NCBI GenBank assembly: GCA_025464125.1
Contig: JAODLU010000126.1
Span: 1 to 12,695, forward strand
Origin: Microbacteriaceae bacterium
Lineage (GTDB): Bacteria; Actinomycetota; Actinomycetes; Actinomycetales; Microbacteriaceae
Direction: 5' to 3'
Length of the DNA stretch: 12,695 nucleotides
Shown here piece by piece: positions 1 to 7,225 of this stretch. The notes beneath the pieces are model-generated. The model had not been told where the DNA came from, did not search any database, and saw only the letters and a program-made list of their open reading frames with translations. The position numbers and the translations under genes are program-made. Position 1 is the first letter of the stretch. Every line of letters starts with the position of its first letter.

Positions 1-17
1 TAGGCGCGGTGGTCGAG

Positions 18-809
18 ATGACCGAAACGGTGAACCCCGACGACGGAACGCGTATCTCGTTCGAAGAAGTTGGGGAGGGACCGGCTATCGTGCTCGCCCA
101 CGGCTCCGTGCTGTCGCGCGTCATCTGGCGCGGACTGGGGTACACCAGAGCGTTACGAGAGCGCCACAGGGTCATCGCGGTCGACTTGCGGGGCCACGGC
201 CGCAGCGGCAAACCGCACGGCGCTGACGCGTACGCGATGGACCTGCTCGTCGGCGACATCCTGGCGGTGCTCGACAGTCTCGACCTGCCAGCCGCCCACT
301 ACTTTGGCTACTCCCTGGGGGCGCGCGTCGGGTTCTCGCTCATCGATTCGATGCCGTCACGAGTGATGTCCTTCATCTCGGCCGGCGGAACCGCGTCCCC
401 TCCGCGCGGCGGTGTCGATGAGGTGTTCTTTCCCGGCTACGACGCAACGCTGGCCGAGAGCGGCATGGCAGGGTTCGTCGACCGCTGGGGCGAACGGCTG
501 GGAGCGCCGGTCGACGCGCAGACACGCCTCGCCCTGCTGGCCAACGATCCAGAGGCGATGAGGGGCCTGTTCGGTGCGCTCGAATCAGAGCCAGGCATTA
601 CGGATGCCCGGCTCGCCGAACTGCAGACACCGACGCTTCTGCTTGCCGGAACGAACGACCCCGAGCGACTGCTTGCCTCCCGCCGCGCCGCCGAGCTCAT
701 GCCCCAGGCCACCTTCGTGGAGCTTGCCGGGCGGGACCACGCAAACACGTTGCGGCCGTCAGCGCCCGTGCTCGACCTGGTGCTTCCCTTTCTCGCTCCG
801 CTCGCTTGA
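18..809 (+). CDS. alpha/beta-fold hydrolase
   Basis: A 263-residue single-domain alpha/beta hydrolase, probably a cytoplasmic esterase or C-C/C-O hydrolase of the general AB-hydrolase-1 type. Seen directly: a strand and oxyanion-loop HG near residues 28-29, the DLRGHGRSGKP turn at about 56-66, a GYSLG nucleophile elbow with Ser99, an acidic residue Asp214 in LLLAGTNDPE, and His241 in GRDHANTL. The triad order Ser-Asp-His is complete. I chose ATG at 18 over the in-frame GTG at 9 because it keeps a normal short N-terminus; no in-frame stop lies between position 1 and the start, so a longer form cannot be excluded. It ends 55 bases before the SRPBCC gene, with a large inverted repeat in between, so it may be a separate transcription unit. 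The substrate is unknown. Confidence 0.88.
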   Translation: MTETVNPDDGTRISFEEVGEGPAIVLAHGSVLSRVIWRGLGYTRALRERHRVIAVDLRGHGRSGKPHGADAYAMDLLVGDILAVLDSLDLPAAHYFGYSLGARVGFSLIDSMPSRVMSFISAGGTASPPRGGVDEVFFPGYDATLAESGMAGFVDRWGERLGAPVDAQTRLALLANDPEAMRGLFGALESEPGITDARLAELQTPTLLLAGTNDPERLLASRRAAELMPQATFVELAGRDHANTLRPSAPVLDLVLPFLAPLA

Positions 810-810
810 T

Positions 811-850
811 TGTTGTCGTGACTACTGTCGTGACTGTAGTCACGACAACA
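811..850. promoter_or_regulatory. Operator-like inverted and direct repeat upstream of SRPBCC-MarR
   Basis: Perfect 15-bp arms, TGTTGTCGTGACTAC (811-825) and its exact reverse complement (836-850), flank a 10-base loop. The loop is itself another copy of the core TGTCGTGACT. The core therefore occurs three times, at 814-823 and 826-835 (direct) and 838-847 (inverted), with starts exactly 12 bp apart. No U-tract follows, so an intrinsic terminator is unlikely. The element lies just before the ribosome-binding site (GGAG, 855-858) of the SRPBCC gene, whose partner gene encodes a MarR regulator. Inference: it is the autoregulatory MarR operator, with two overlapping palindromes sharing the right half-site. 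A weak promoter TTGTCG-18-TAGTCA (813-842) may lie inside it. Confidence 0.7.
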
Positions 851-864
851 GAATGGAGAGTGTG

Positions 865-1299
865 ATGACGTACACGATCGATTGCACCGCGAGACTGGCC
901 GGCGACGCGCAGTCGATCTGGGACACGTGGACTGACATGGCTTCGTACCCCAACTGGGATCCGCGGGAAGAAGAATTGCGCATTGACGGACCATTCGCCG
1001 TTGGCACTACAGGTTTTTCCAAGCAGGCAGGGCCGAGGGCCGGAACCACATTCGAACTCACGAGGGTCGAGCCGATCACGCGCTGGACTAACGAGTGCCC
1101 TCTGCCAGGGGGCAGGCTTGTGCTCGATCACTACATCGAGACCATGAGCGATGGGAGGGTTTCCGTGCTGAAGCGCTACCAGGTGCATGGCCCTCTCGAG
1201 ATCCTGTTCAGGTTGTTCTTCGGCCGGGGCATCAGGGCGGGGGCGCCAGCGACGTTCGCGGCCCTCGAAGCCGAAGCCCTGCGGAGGACCTCGGTATGA
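865..1299 (+). CDS. SRPBCC family protein (polyketide cyclase/START-like)
   Basis: A 144-residue protein with the compact SRPBCC (Bet v1-like) helix-grip layout. The N-terminus is MTYTIDCTARLAGDAQSIWD followed by a W-T-D-x-x-x-Y-P-x-W-D motif, typical of polyketide cyclase/dehydrase and START-like proteins, which bind hydrophobic ligands in a central cavity. A long C-terminal helix (about 118-140, RAGAPATFAALEAEALRR) closes the fold. Start: GGAG at 855-858 sits 6 bases before ATG 865; an upstream in-frame ATG at 853 overlaps that site and is less likely. The stop overlaps the next start as ATGA (1296-1299), so it is translationally coupled to the MarR gene. SRPBCC-MarR or SRPBCC-ArsR pairs are common; the ligand is unknown. 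It is probably regulated by the repeat at 811-850. Confidence 0.85.
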   Translation: MTYTIDCTARLAGDAQSIWDTWTDMASYPNWDPREEELRIDGPFAVGTTGFSKQAGPRAGTTFELTRVEPITRWTNECPLPGGRLVLDHYIETMSDGRVSVLKRYQVHGPLEILFRLFFGRGIRAGAPATFAALEAEALRRTSV

Positions 1300-1727
1300 C
1301 TGAGCTGCGCGGGCCACTTGCGAGTCCTGGCTACTGGCTTCGCCGGGCAGCGCAGGACTGGCGGCGGCAACTGGGAGTACGCCTGCGCCCCCTCGACCTC
1401 ACGCCGACGCAGTTCGATGTGCTTGCTGCGACCAGCTGGCTCGGTCGAAGCGGCACAAGCCCAACGCAGCAGGACATCGCAGACTTCTCGGGCAACGATC
1501 GCATGATGACGAGCAAGGTGCTCCGCACCCTCGAGACACGGCAACTGGTCGGCAGGACCCCTGACGGCACGGATGCCCGTACCAACCGCCTTTCGGTCAC
1601 GGAGGCCGGGCGCGCGCTCGTAACAGGCGCGACGGCGATCGCGAGGTCGGTGGACGCAGACCTTTTCGCCGGACTCGGCGACGTGAATGGCCTTCGCGAT
1701 CAGCTCATGGCGCTCGTCGAGGGTTGA
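1296..1727 (+). CDS. MarR family winged-helix transcriptional regulator
   Basis: A 143-residue protein with the size and layout of MarR regulators. Residues about 40-75 form the helix-turn-helix (L-T-P-T-Q-F-D-V-L then SPTQQDIADFSGNDRMMTSK). A wing follows, with the family signature DxRxxRLxVTxxGR seen as DARTNRLSVTEAGR. The flanking N- and C-terminal helices would make the dimer interface. The start ATG overlaps the stop of the SRPBCC gene by ATGA, which fixes the start. The family usually represses its own operon from a palindromic site and is released by small phenolic or lipophilic ligands. Here the repeat at 811-850, directly before the two-gene unit, is the obvious candidate site. The gene ends 4 bases from the convergent SDR gene. 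Confidence 0.92.
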   Translation: MTELRGPLASPGYWLRRAAQDWRRQLGVRLRPLDLTPTQFDVLAATSWLGRSGTSPTQQDIADFSGNDRMMTSKVLRTLETRQLVGRTPDGTDARTNRLSVTEAGRALVTGATAIARSVDADLFAGLGDVNGLRDQLMALVEG

Positions 1728-1731
1728 CTCG

Positions 1732-2712
1732 TCAGGCGAATGCGTTGACCCCGGTCAGCTCGGCGGAGACGGTCCACAGTCGAGCCGCATCTGCGCGATC
1801 AATGGCGTGGGCATCCACGCCGTGTATGCGCGCTTCCGGTGAGCCGACTTCCGTCGGCAGCGCGATGTCGCAGTCCTCGCAGTAGACGCCTCCCATGCCC
1901 TCGAGCGCCGGGGAGGTTGCTGCCCATATCGATGTCGCTGCGCCCTGTTGGGTCGACTTGAACCTGTCGCTGACGGTGCCGTCCTCGGTCATCCAGCCGG
2001 CCGCGATCATCTCTTCGCGGGGCAAGTGCCGTTGCAGCGGTGTCATGATTCCGCCGGGATGCACGGCGAACGCCCGAACGCCCTGATGCCTGCCGAGTTC
2101 GTCGAGCTGCACGGCGAAGAGGCTGTTCGCGGTCTTCGCCTGCCCATACGCGAGCCACTTGTCGTAGCCTTCACTGAACTCGAGGTCGTCAAACCGGATT
2201 CCGCTGCGCTTGTGCCCGGTGGAGGAGAGGGCGACAACCCGTGCACCGTGCCCGGCGACGAGGGCTGGCCACAGTCGGTTGGCGAGCGCGAAGTGCCCGA
2301 GGTGATTGGTGGCGAACTGGGACTCCCAGCCGTCGCCTACGCGTGCGAGCGGTGCTGCCATGATGCCGGCGTTGTTGATGAGCAGGTCGAGCGATCGGCC
2401 CGAAGCGAGAAATCGCTCAGCGAAACCAGCGACACTCGCAAGATCGGCGAGGTCCAGTTCATCCACCTCAACGCCTGCGAGGCCTGCAGAGTCGAGCACC
2501 TGCCGGGCGACCTCCGGCCTGCGTGCTGGCACTATCACGGTCGCGCCTGCCCCAACCAGCGCGCGAGTCGCCTCGAGTCCAATGCCGGAATAGCCGCCGG
2601 TGACCACCGCAGTCTTACCGCTGAGGTCGATTCCTGCCGCGACCTCGGCGGCGGTGCTCTTCGCCCCGAAGCCTGAGCCGATCGGTTGTTGCTGGGTGTA
2701 TTCAGTGGTCAT
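1732..2712 (-). CDS. Short-chain dehydrogenase/reductase (classical SDR)
   Basis: A 326-residue NAD(P)-dependent SDR. Seen directly: glycine-rich cofactor motif TGGYSGIG (38-45), ARRP after strand 2 (arginines favouring NADP), the DLAD loop (87-90), NNAG (113-116), catalytic Ser164 in LSSTG, YGQAK with Tyr189 and Lys193, and HPGGI after strand 6. The catalytic set is intact. At about 326 residues, with an N-terminal extension of about 30 and a C-terminal lid, it resembles the retinol dehydrogenase/WW-domain oxidoreductase-like branch. Start: AAGGAG lies 6 bases before ATG at 2712. It is the last gene of the minus-strand operon, 26 bases after the zinc-ribbon SDR. It likely reduces a carbonyl or oxidises an alcohol; the substrate is not deducible. 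Confidence 0.92.
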   Translation of the reverse strand: MTTEYTQQQPIGSGFGAKSTAAEVAAGIDLSGKTAVVTGGYSGIGLEATRALVGAGATVIVPARRPEVARQVLDSAGLAGVEVDELDLADLASVAGFAERFLASGRSLDLLINNAGIMAAPLARVGDGWESQFATNHLGHFALANRLWPALVAGHGARVVALSSTGHKRSGIRFDDLEFSEGYDKWLAYGQAKTANSLFAVQLDELGRHQGVRAFAVHPGGIMTPLQRHLPREEMIAAGWMTEDGTVSDRFKSTQQGAATSIWAATSPALEGMGGVYCEDCDIALPTEVGSPEARIHGVDAHAIDRADAARLWTVSAELTGVNAFA

Positions 2713-2738
2713 CGTCGACTCCTTGGTTTACGCGGGTG

Positions 2739-4295
2739 TTACCACTCCGCGGGCGTGTAGTCCTTGAGGAAGACGCCGGAGACGTCTTCGCCATCCTCGC
2801 CCCGCACAATCGGATCATAGACTCGGGCGGCGCCATCGACCAGGTCGAGTGGGGCGTGGAAGCCCTCCTCTGCCAGGCGCACCTTGGTTGGATGCGGCCT
2901 CTCATCGGTGATCCAGCCCGTGTCGATGCTTGTCATCAGGATGCCGTCTGTCTCGAGCATTTCTTTGGCGCTGGTGCGCGTCAGCATGTTGAGCGACGCC
3001 TTGGCCATGTTGGTGTGTGGATGCCCAGGCCCCTTGTACCCACGACCGAACTGCCCCTCCATTGCCGACACGTTGACGATGTACTTGCGCCGGGCATCCG
3101 ACGCCGCCATCGCAGGTCGCAGGCGGGACACCAGCAGGAACGGTGCCGTGACGTTCGCGAGTTGCACCTCGAGCATCTCCAGGGGGTCGACCTCCTGCAC
3201 GTGCTGGGTCCAGCTGTTCGAGTCGTGGTGGTCGGGAACCAGGCCGCCAGCGTCGATGGCCGTGCCTGCAGCCAGCCGGGCGAGGGATGACGACCCGGCC
3301 GCCATGGCGAGTTCGGTGAGTTCGGCCGCGCCCAGTCCGCCAGCGCTCGCGAGAATCGGGTGTGAGCCTACCGACGCCGCAAGCGCCTGGGGGTGGGCGT
3401 CGTTGGTGTGACCGAAGGTGAGCAGTTCGGGCAGCGGTCCGTCGGGCAGCGGCGCGGATTCGGCGTCGGCGAGCGGAGCGTAGGAGCCGGGGGAGCGGCG
3501 AACGGTCTGCGCAGCATTGTTTATCAGGATGTCGAGCGGGCCGGCCTCGATCATCGCGTCGGTGAGCCCAATCACCTGCGCCGGGTCGCGCAGGTCGATG
3601 CCGACGACGCGGAACCTGTGCAGCCAGTCGCCGGAGTCCGGAAGCGAGGCGAACCGGCGAACCGCGTCCCTCGGGAATCGCGTCGTGATGGTCGTATGTG
3701 CGCCGTCACGCAGCAGCCTCAGCGCGATGTACATGCCGATCTTGGCGCGACCGCCGGTGAGAAGAGCCGTGCGCCCGGTGAGGTCGGTGCGGGCATCCCG
3801 TTTCGCATGATTGAAGGCAGCGCAGTTTGGGCAGAGCTGGTGGTAAAAAGCGTCGACCTGGGTGTAGTGCTGCTTGCAGATGTAGCAGGGGCGCGACTTT
3901 AGGAGAGTGCCGGCGGTCGGCGAAGCGGTGGTTATGGCGAGCGGGATTCCGCGAGTCTCGTCGTCGATGCGGTCGGCAGCACCGGTGGCCGTTGCGGCGA
4001 CGACTGCCCGGTCAGCGTCGGCGATTTCTGCTCGCTTCTCGAGCCTGCGGGTCTTTTTCACCGACTTGAACATGCGCGCCGTGGCGTGCCGAACAGTCAC
4101 GAAGTCGGGGTGCTCCTCGTCGATCTCACCCATCGCCTCGAGCACCCGCAGTGTTGCAGCGAGGTCGGCTGGGTCGATGGGATGGTCTGAGGGCACACGA
4201 AATTCTACCGTCAGTCGCGGCTGGTCCGGCCGGGGTGCCGGTTCAGTTGGCGGAGGTGAGCTTCTCGCCAATCTCTGTGAACCAGTAGCTGGCAC
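2739..4295 (-). CDS. Divergent SDR-fold protein with CxxC-x14-CxxC zinc-ribbon-type motif
   Basis: A 518-residue, atypical SDR-like protein. Residues about 28-120 are a charged, helix-rich region I do not recognise. Cys137, Cys140, Cys155 and Cys158 form C-x2-C-x14-C-x2-C, probably a structural zinc site. A Rossmann domain follows: TGGRAKIG (180-187, with Lys where the third Gly should be), ITTRFPRD after strand 2, IDLRD (233-237), NNAA (259-262), Asn381 and NVSAMEG with Ser410. Lys432 is present, but the residue four before it is Thr428, not Tyr; Tyr420 is a possible substitute. About 90 extra residues sit between NNAA and Asn381. The GTG start at 4295 overlaps the upstream gene by 53 bases and has a poor ribosome site; GTG at 4196 is an alternative. 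The C-terminus ends in KDYTPAEW. The function is unknown. Confidence 0.82.
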   Translation of the reverse strand: MPATGSQRLARSSPPPTEPAPRPDQPRLTVEFRVPSDHPIDPADLAATLRVLEAMGEIDEEHPDFVTVRHATARMFKSVKKTRRLEKRAEIADADRAVVAATATGAADRIDDETRGIPLAITTASPTAGTLLKSRPCYICKQHYTQVDAFYHQLCPNCAAFNHAKRDARTDLTGRTALLTGGRAKIGMYIALRLLRDGAHTTITTRFPRDAVRRFASLPDSGDWLHRFRVVGIDLRDPAQVIGLTDAMIEAGPLDILINNAAQTVRRSPGSYAPLADAESAPLPDGPLPELLTFGHTNDAHPQALAASVGSHPILASAGGLGAAELTELAMAAGSSSLARLAAGTAIDAGGLVPDHHDSNSWTQHVQEVDPLEMLEVQLANVTAPFLLVSRLRPAMAASDARRKYIVNVSAMEGQFGRGYKGPGHPHTNMAKASLNMLTRTSAKEMLETDGILMTSIDTGWITDERPHPTKVRLAEEGFHAPLDLVDGAARVYDPIVRGEDGEDVSGVFLKDYTPAEW

Positions 4296-4614
4296 CCCTG
4301 GCGAGTGCAGGGCTTAACGGAACACGCGGCGTCTCGCCGGCGGCCAGGGATGCCGCGCGCTCAGCGTAAGAGGCGGCCATCGAAGCCTTGGCCGTCTCGA
4401 GCTGGTCTTCGGGGATCTCGTAGATGGCGAGGTAGCCGGGCGGGGAGTCGTCGACGCCAGCGGGGTGCACATCGTCCAGCCGAAAGCGCTGGCCAGTGGC
4501 GAAGCCGTCAAGGCTCACGATCTCTTTCAGCAGCAGGGTGTCATACCACTCGTTGAACTCGTCATCCCGTCCGTCGATCGCACTCGTCATCACCACAAGC
4601 AGATGGTTCGCCAT
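4243..4614 (-). CDS. EthD/NIPSNAP-like dimeric alpha-beta barrel protein
   Basis: A 123-residue small protein. MANHLLVVMTSA is a first beta strand, DDEFNEWYD (18-25) is a helix start typical of ferredoxin-like dimeric alpha-beta barrels (EthD, NIPSNAP, DUF4286-like), and GYLAIYEIPED (60-70) is a later strand. Relatives usually show W-Y-D-x-x-H; here the His position is Leu28 (WYDTLLLKE), so any His-dependent chemistry may be lost or moved. Start: AAGGAG ends 6 bases before ATG 4614, a strong site, and the longer in-frame extension upstream is not credible. It is first in the minus-strand operon with the two SDRs, and its 3' end overlaps the annotated start of the next gene. In this superfamily such proteins act in breakdown of ethers, aromatics or polyketides, or are accessory; the exact role here is unknown. 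Confidence 0.8.
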   Translation of the reverse strand: MANHLLVVMTSAIDGRDDEFNEWYDTLLLKEIVSLDGFATGQRFRLDDVHPAGVDDSPPGYLAIYEIPEDQLETAKASMAASYAERAASLAAGETPRVPLSPALARGASYWFTEIGEKLTSAN

Positions 4615-4715
4615 TGTCTTCTCCTTCGAACCGGTCGTGCCATGACAGGCATCCGGACGCTGGCCGCTCGGCCTCGTGTGATTCCGAGAGTAGCGGGATG
4701 TGGCACGGTTGGACC

Positions 4716-7214
4716 ATGGCCACCCAGCTCGTCGAGAGCATCCCAGCGACCTACGACCCGGATGCCGTCTATGGCTCGTTCGTGGACTGGGCAACGGGCC
4801 GTGGCCTCACCCTCTATCCGGCCCAGGACGAGGCGATCATCGAGATCGTCTCAGGAGCCAACCTTATTCTCAGCACTCCCACCGGCACCGGCAAGTCGCT
4901 GGTGGCCATTGCTGCGCACTTCGCCGCTCTGGCCGATGGCAGGAGAAGCTTCTACACGGCTCCGATCAAGGCTCTGGTGAGTGAGAAATTCTTCGCGCTG
5001 GTCGAGATCTTCGGGGCCGCGAACGTGGGCATGGTGACCGGCGATTCGAGCGTCAACGCTGATGCCCCGATCATCTGCTGCACGGCTGAGATCCTGGCGA
5101 ACCTCGCACTTCGCCATGGCGCTGGCGCCCCCGTCGACCAGGTCGTGATGGACGAGTTCCACTTCTACTCCGACCCCGAGCGCGGCTGGGCATGGCAGGT
5201 GCCCCTGCTCACGTTGCCGAAGGTGCAGTTCATCCTGATGTCGGCGACACTGGGCGACGTCGACTGGCTCGCGAAAGACCTCGCCGAGCGCAATTCGCGC
5301 GAGACGGCGGTTGTGACCGGCGTCGACCGGCCAGTGCCCCTGCACTACTCATACGCGACGACCCCGGTGCACGAGACCGTCGAAGACCTGCTGCAGACCA
5401 GCCAGGCGCCGATCTATGTAGTGCATTTTTCCCAGCTCGCGGCCCTGGAGCGGGCCCAGGCGCTGACGAGCGTGAAGATCGCAACGAGGGAGGAGCGAGA
5501 CACCATTGCCGAATTGATCGGCGATTTTCGCTTCACCACCAATTTCGGGCGAACCCTGAGTCGCCTTATTCGCAGCGGTATCGGCGTGCACCACGCTGGG
5601 ATGCTGCCCAAGTACCGCCGACTGGTCGAGCAACTCGCGCAGCAGGGTTTGTTGAAGGTCATCTGTGGCACCGACACCCTGGGCGTCGGCATCAACGTTC
5701 CGATTCGCACGGTGCTGCTCACCGCCCTGACCAAGTTTGACGGAACGAAGATGCGGCAACTGAGCGCGCGGGAGTTTCACCAGATCGCCGGTCGTGCAGG
5801 TCGGGCCGGCTATGACACCGCCGGAACCGTCGTCGTGCAGGCGCCGGACCACGAGACCGAGAACGCCCGCCTGCTCGCGAAGGCTGGTGAGGATCCCAAG
5901 AAGATCAAGAAGATCGTTCGCAAGAAGGCGCCTGAGGGTTTCGTCTCATGGGGCGAGCCGAGTTTCCACCGTCTTGTTGCAGCCCAGCCCGAGACCCTCA
6001 CTTCGAGCATGCGGGTGAGCCATGCCATGATCCTCAACGTGATCGGCCGCGGTGGCCTGCCGTTCGACGAACTTCGCGAACTGATAGAGAACAATCACGA
6101 GCCGAGGCCGCGCCAGCTGGAACTCGCACGCCAGGCCCTCTCGATCTACCGCACCCTGCGCACAGCCGAAATAGTGCAGCAGTCGGCGGATGGCGCGATC
6201 ACTCTCACCGTCGACCTGCAGGCCAATTTCGCGCTCAACCAGCCCCTCTCACCGTTCGCGCTCGCCGTCTTCGATCTCCTGAAGGAGGACAGCCCGAGCT
6301 ATGCGCTCGACATGATCTCTGTGCTCGAGGCCACCCTCGACGATCCGCGGCCCGTTCTTTCGGCGCAGCAGTTCGCCGCGCGGGGGGAGGCGGTGGCCGC
6401 CATGAAGAGCGAGGGCATCGAATACGAGCAGCGCATGGAGTTGCTCGAGGAGGTGACGCATCCGAAGCCCATGCAGGAACTGCTCGATGCAGCGTTCGAG
6501 ACCTACCGTGCATCCCAGCCGTGGGTTGGCGACTTCGAGCTGAGCCCGAAATCCGTCGTGCGCGATCTTTACGAGCGGGCGATGACCTTCAACGACTACA
6601 TAGGTTTTTACAAGCTGGCGAGGTCGGAAGGCCTGGTACTGCGCTACCTCTCCGACGCATACAAGGCCGCCAGGCAGACGATTCCCGATGACGCCAAGAC
6701 CGAGGAACTGCTCGACCTGATCGAGTGGCTTGGCGAGCTGGTCAGGCAGGTCGATTCGAGCCTGCTGGATGAGTGGGAGGAGTTGATCAACCCCTCAGCG
6801 GCCCCTGGCGTCGAGGCGCCGCTCCTGCCACCAGCGCCGCATCACGTCACCACCAATGCCCGTGCCTTCCGCACGCTGGTGCGCAACGAGCTCTTCCGCC
6901 GGGTGCAGCTCGCCGCTCTCGAGAACTACGAAGAACTGGGTGAGCTGGATGCCGCTGCCGGCTGGGATTCCGACGCGTGGGGAGACGCGATGGACGGCTA
7001 CTTCGATGCGCACGATTCGCTCGGCACAGGCGCGGATGCCCGCAGCTCGGCGATGCTCATCATTGAGCAAAGCGCGGCTGCATGGACTGTCAGGCAGATC
7101 TTCGACGACCCAGCTGGCGACCACGACTGGGGCATCTCGGCCACCGTCGATCTCGCTGAGTCGAATGACGCCGGTACCGCTGTCGTTCGGGTGACCGCAG
7201 TCGGCATGCTGTAG
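4716..7214 (+). CDS. Ski2-like DEAD/DEAH-box helicase with DUF3516-type C-terminus
   Basis: An 832-residue superfamily 2 ATPase/helicase, probably acting on RNA. Seen in order: LYPAQDEAI (33-41, Q-like motif), STPTGTGKS (53-61, Walker A), DEFH (146-149, motif II), SAT (176-178, motif III), HHAGMLP (292-298), TDTLGVGIN (319-327, motif V) and QIAGRAGRAGYD (356-367, motif VI). HHAGMLP together with QIAGRAGR is characteristic of Ski2/Mtr4/HelY helicases. The roughly 450-residue C-terminal half, rich in helices and acidic, matches my memory of the DUF3516 region attached to actinobacterial helicases of this length; the name is by recognition, not search. The start is ATG 4716; ATG 4698, preceded by GAGAG, is a fair alternative. 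It is divergent from the SDR operon and convergent with the MFS gene. Likely role: RNA unwinding or turnover. Confidence 0.92.
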   Translation: MATQLVESIPATYDPDAVYGSFVDWATGRGLTLYPAQDEAIIEIVSGANLILSTPTGTGKSLVAIAAHFAALADGRRSFYTAPIKALVSEKFFALVEIFGAANVGMVTGDSSVNADAPIICCTAEILANLALRHGAGAPVDQVVMDEFHFYSDPERGWAWQVPLLTLPKVQFILMSATLGDVDWLAKDLAERNSRETAVVTGVDRPVPLHYSYATTPVHETVEDLLQTSQAPIYVVHFSQLAALERAQALTSVKIATREERDTIAELIGDFRFTTNFGRTLSRLIRSGIGVHHAGMLPKYRRLVEQLAQQGLLKVICGTDTLGVGINVPIRTVLLTALTKFDGTKMRQLSAREFHQIAGRAGRAGYDTAGTVVVQAPDHETENARLLAKAGEDPKKIKKIVRKKAPEGFVSWGEPSFHRLVAAQPETLTSSMRVSHAMILNVIGRGGLPFDELRELIENNHEPRPRQLELARQALSIYRTLRTAEIVQQSADGAITLTVDLQANFALNQPLSPFALAVFDLLKEDSPSYALDMISVLEATLDDPRPVLSAQQFAARGEAVAAMKSEGIEYEQRMELLEEVTHPKPMQELLDAAFETYRASQPWVGDFELSPKSVVRDLYERAMTFNDYIGFYKLARSEGLVLRYLSDAYKAARQTIPDDAKTEELLDLIEWLGELVRQVDSSLLDEWEELINPSAAPGVEAPLLPPAPHHVTTNARAFRTLVRNELFRRVQLAALENYEELGELDAAAGWDSDAWGDAMDGYFDAHDSLGTGADARSSAMLIIEQSAAAWTVRQIFDDPAGDHDWGISATVDLAESNDAGTAVVRVTAVGML

Positions 7215-7225
7215 CCGCCTGGCGC

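Noticed and set aside
811..850. Intrinsic transcription terminator of the first hydrolase
   Set aside because: The stem is long enough, but no run of U follows and the loop repeats the stem core, which suits a protein-binding site better.
437..1317. Minus-strand open frames under the hydrolase and SRPBCC genes
   Set aside because: They read across the inverted repeat and have low-complexity Ser/Arg composition and no domain.
1948..2676. A 242-codon plus-strand open frame antisense to the classical SDR
   Set aside because: It lies wholly opposite a well-supported SDR, has no recognisable domain and has scattered Cys/Arg-rich composition typical of an antisense shadow in GC-rich DNA.
4615..4715. 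Palindromes in the spacer between the EthD-like gene and the helicase
   Set aside because: Only short pairings such as TGCC/GGCA and GTGCCA/TGGCAC (58 bases apart) occur, expected by chance. Apart from the minus-strand ribosome site, nothing regulatory is convincing there.
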